Part shown: piece after piece, positions 5,976-6,221 of the stretch
How the letters are laid out: the number at the start of each line of letters is the position of its first letter
Numbering within the stretch: position 1 is the stretch's first letter
The notes under the pieces: model-generated
Told to the model about the DNA's origin: nothing
Databases searched by the model: none
What the model saw: the letters and a program-made list of their open reading frames with translations, nothing else
Translations under genes and position numbers: made by a program
Assembly: GCA_017559615.1 (NCBI GenBank)
Contig: JAFYRB010000002.1
Location: 1 to 6,221 of the forward strand
DNA: 6,221 nt
Direction of reading: 5' to 3'
Source: Alistipes sp.
GTDB lineage: Bacteria > Bacteroidota > Bacteroidia > Bacteroidales > Rikenellaceae

Positions 5976-6221
5976 TTACAAGCGCTCGAGCTTTACAGTA
6001 AAGTGACGCATCAACTCAGTCTCCCATACGATCTTCACACCGCGTGTGATCTCGTGACGACGGTCGTATACGTTCTTCAAAGCAGCTGCGATAACGTCCA
6101 TATGGTTGTTAGTGTATGAACGACGAGCGATGCAGAGACGAAGAAGGTCAAGACCACCAAAACGGTTCTCGCGAGTTACAGGATCACGGTCAGCAAGGAT
6201 GTAACCGATCTCGCAACCACG
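5976..6221 (-). CDS. tnaA: Tryptophanase (tryptophan indole-lyase), C-terminal 81 residues only
   Basis: PLP-dependent cytoplasmic beta-eliminating lyase that converts tryptophan to indole, pyruvate and ammonia. Only the last 81 codons and the TAA are in the window; the full family protein is about 460-470 residues, so the PLP-binding lysine is out of view. The visible part matches the tryptophanase / tyrosine phenol-lyase C-terminus in order: RGCEIGYILADRDP, LLRLCIARRSYTNNHMDV, then the ending RHFTVKLERL, closely like the RHFTAKLKEV end of E. coli TnaA. That ending favours tryptophanase over tyrosine phenol-lyase, whose tail reads more like LRFFTARF; the phenol-lyase-specific active-site arginine would lie just outside the window. 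The usual Pro in the (R)LxIPRR motif is Ala here. The gene points toward the transporters and ends at its own terminator. Confidence 0.88.
   Translation of the reverse strand, partial: RGCEIGYILADRDPVTRENRFGGLDLLRLCIARRSYTNNHMDVIAAALKNVYDRRHEITRGVKIVWETELMRHFTVKLERL

Larger units (their letters stand above)
5847..5977. repeat. Repeat unit C (131 bp), encloses the tnaA terminator
   Basis: The left end AATTTGATGATAGAAGCCG (5847-5865) matches the reverse complement of the right end (5959-5977) at 17 of 19 positions, like terminal inverted repeats. The two halves match the two halves of unit A, but here about 75 bp carrying the terminator hairpin lie between them. The right end reaches two bases into the tnaA stop codon. 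Confidence 0.65.

Overview
The window looks like a chromosomal segment from a Bacteroidales gut-type bacterium; Alistipes or a relative is possible but not shown. The evidence is AT-rich intergenic DNA with TAnnTTTG-type -7 promoter boxes, A/T-rich leaders without Shine-Dalgarno sequences, a eukaryotic-type (GH13_8-like) glycogen branching enzyme, and a Bacteroidetes-style tryptophanase C-terminus. There are four protein genes, two of them cut by the window edges.

Layout. Positions 1-1790 (minus strand) hold glgB, missing its C-terminus at the left edge. A 125-bp divergent promoter region follows, in which the two -7 boxes form a perfect 9-bp inverted repeat. Then come two tandem plus-strand paralogues of the POT/PTR2 peptide transporter family (1916-3451, 511 aa; 3708-5516, 602 aa). 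Each has its own promoter-like box, a shared leader motif and its own strong intrinsic terminator, so they look like two single-gene transcripts. From 5517 to 5975 there is no credible gene: it holds the second terminator, a separate hairpin, three tandem units of an unrecognised repeat with inverted ends, and a strong hairpin that terminates the gene on the right. That gene (5976-6221, minus strand) is the last 81 codons of a tryptophanase (tnaA), cut by the right edge.

How the genes relate. The two transporters probably import small peptides or related compounds across the inner membrane. Tryptophanase breaks tryptophan down to indole, pyruvate and ammonia, so peptide uptake next to amino-acid catabolism makes sense, but the link is only by proximity. 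glgB acts in glycogen storage and has no obvious link beyond the shared promoter region.

Most interesting points. Both transporters keep the POT fold signatures but have replaced three residues central to the standard proton/peptide mechanism: the first Glu of ExxER and the later Arg on TM1, and the Glu on TM7. The second transporter carries an extra pair of membrane helices between TM7 and TM8 and a roughly 110-residue acidic loop between TM9 and TM10. The three-unit repeat before tnaA includes the tnaA stop codon in its end and encloses the tnaA terminator. No CRISPR array, insertion sequence or defence system was seen.
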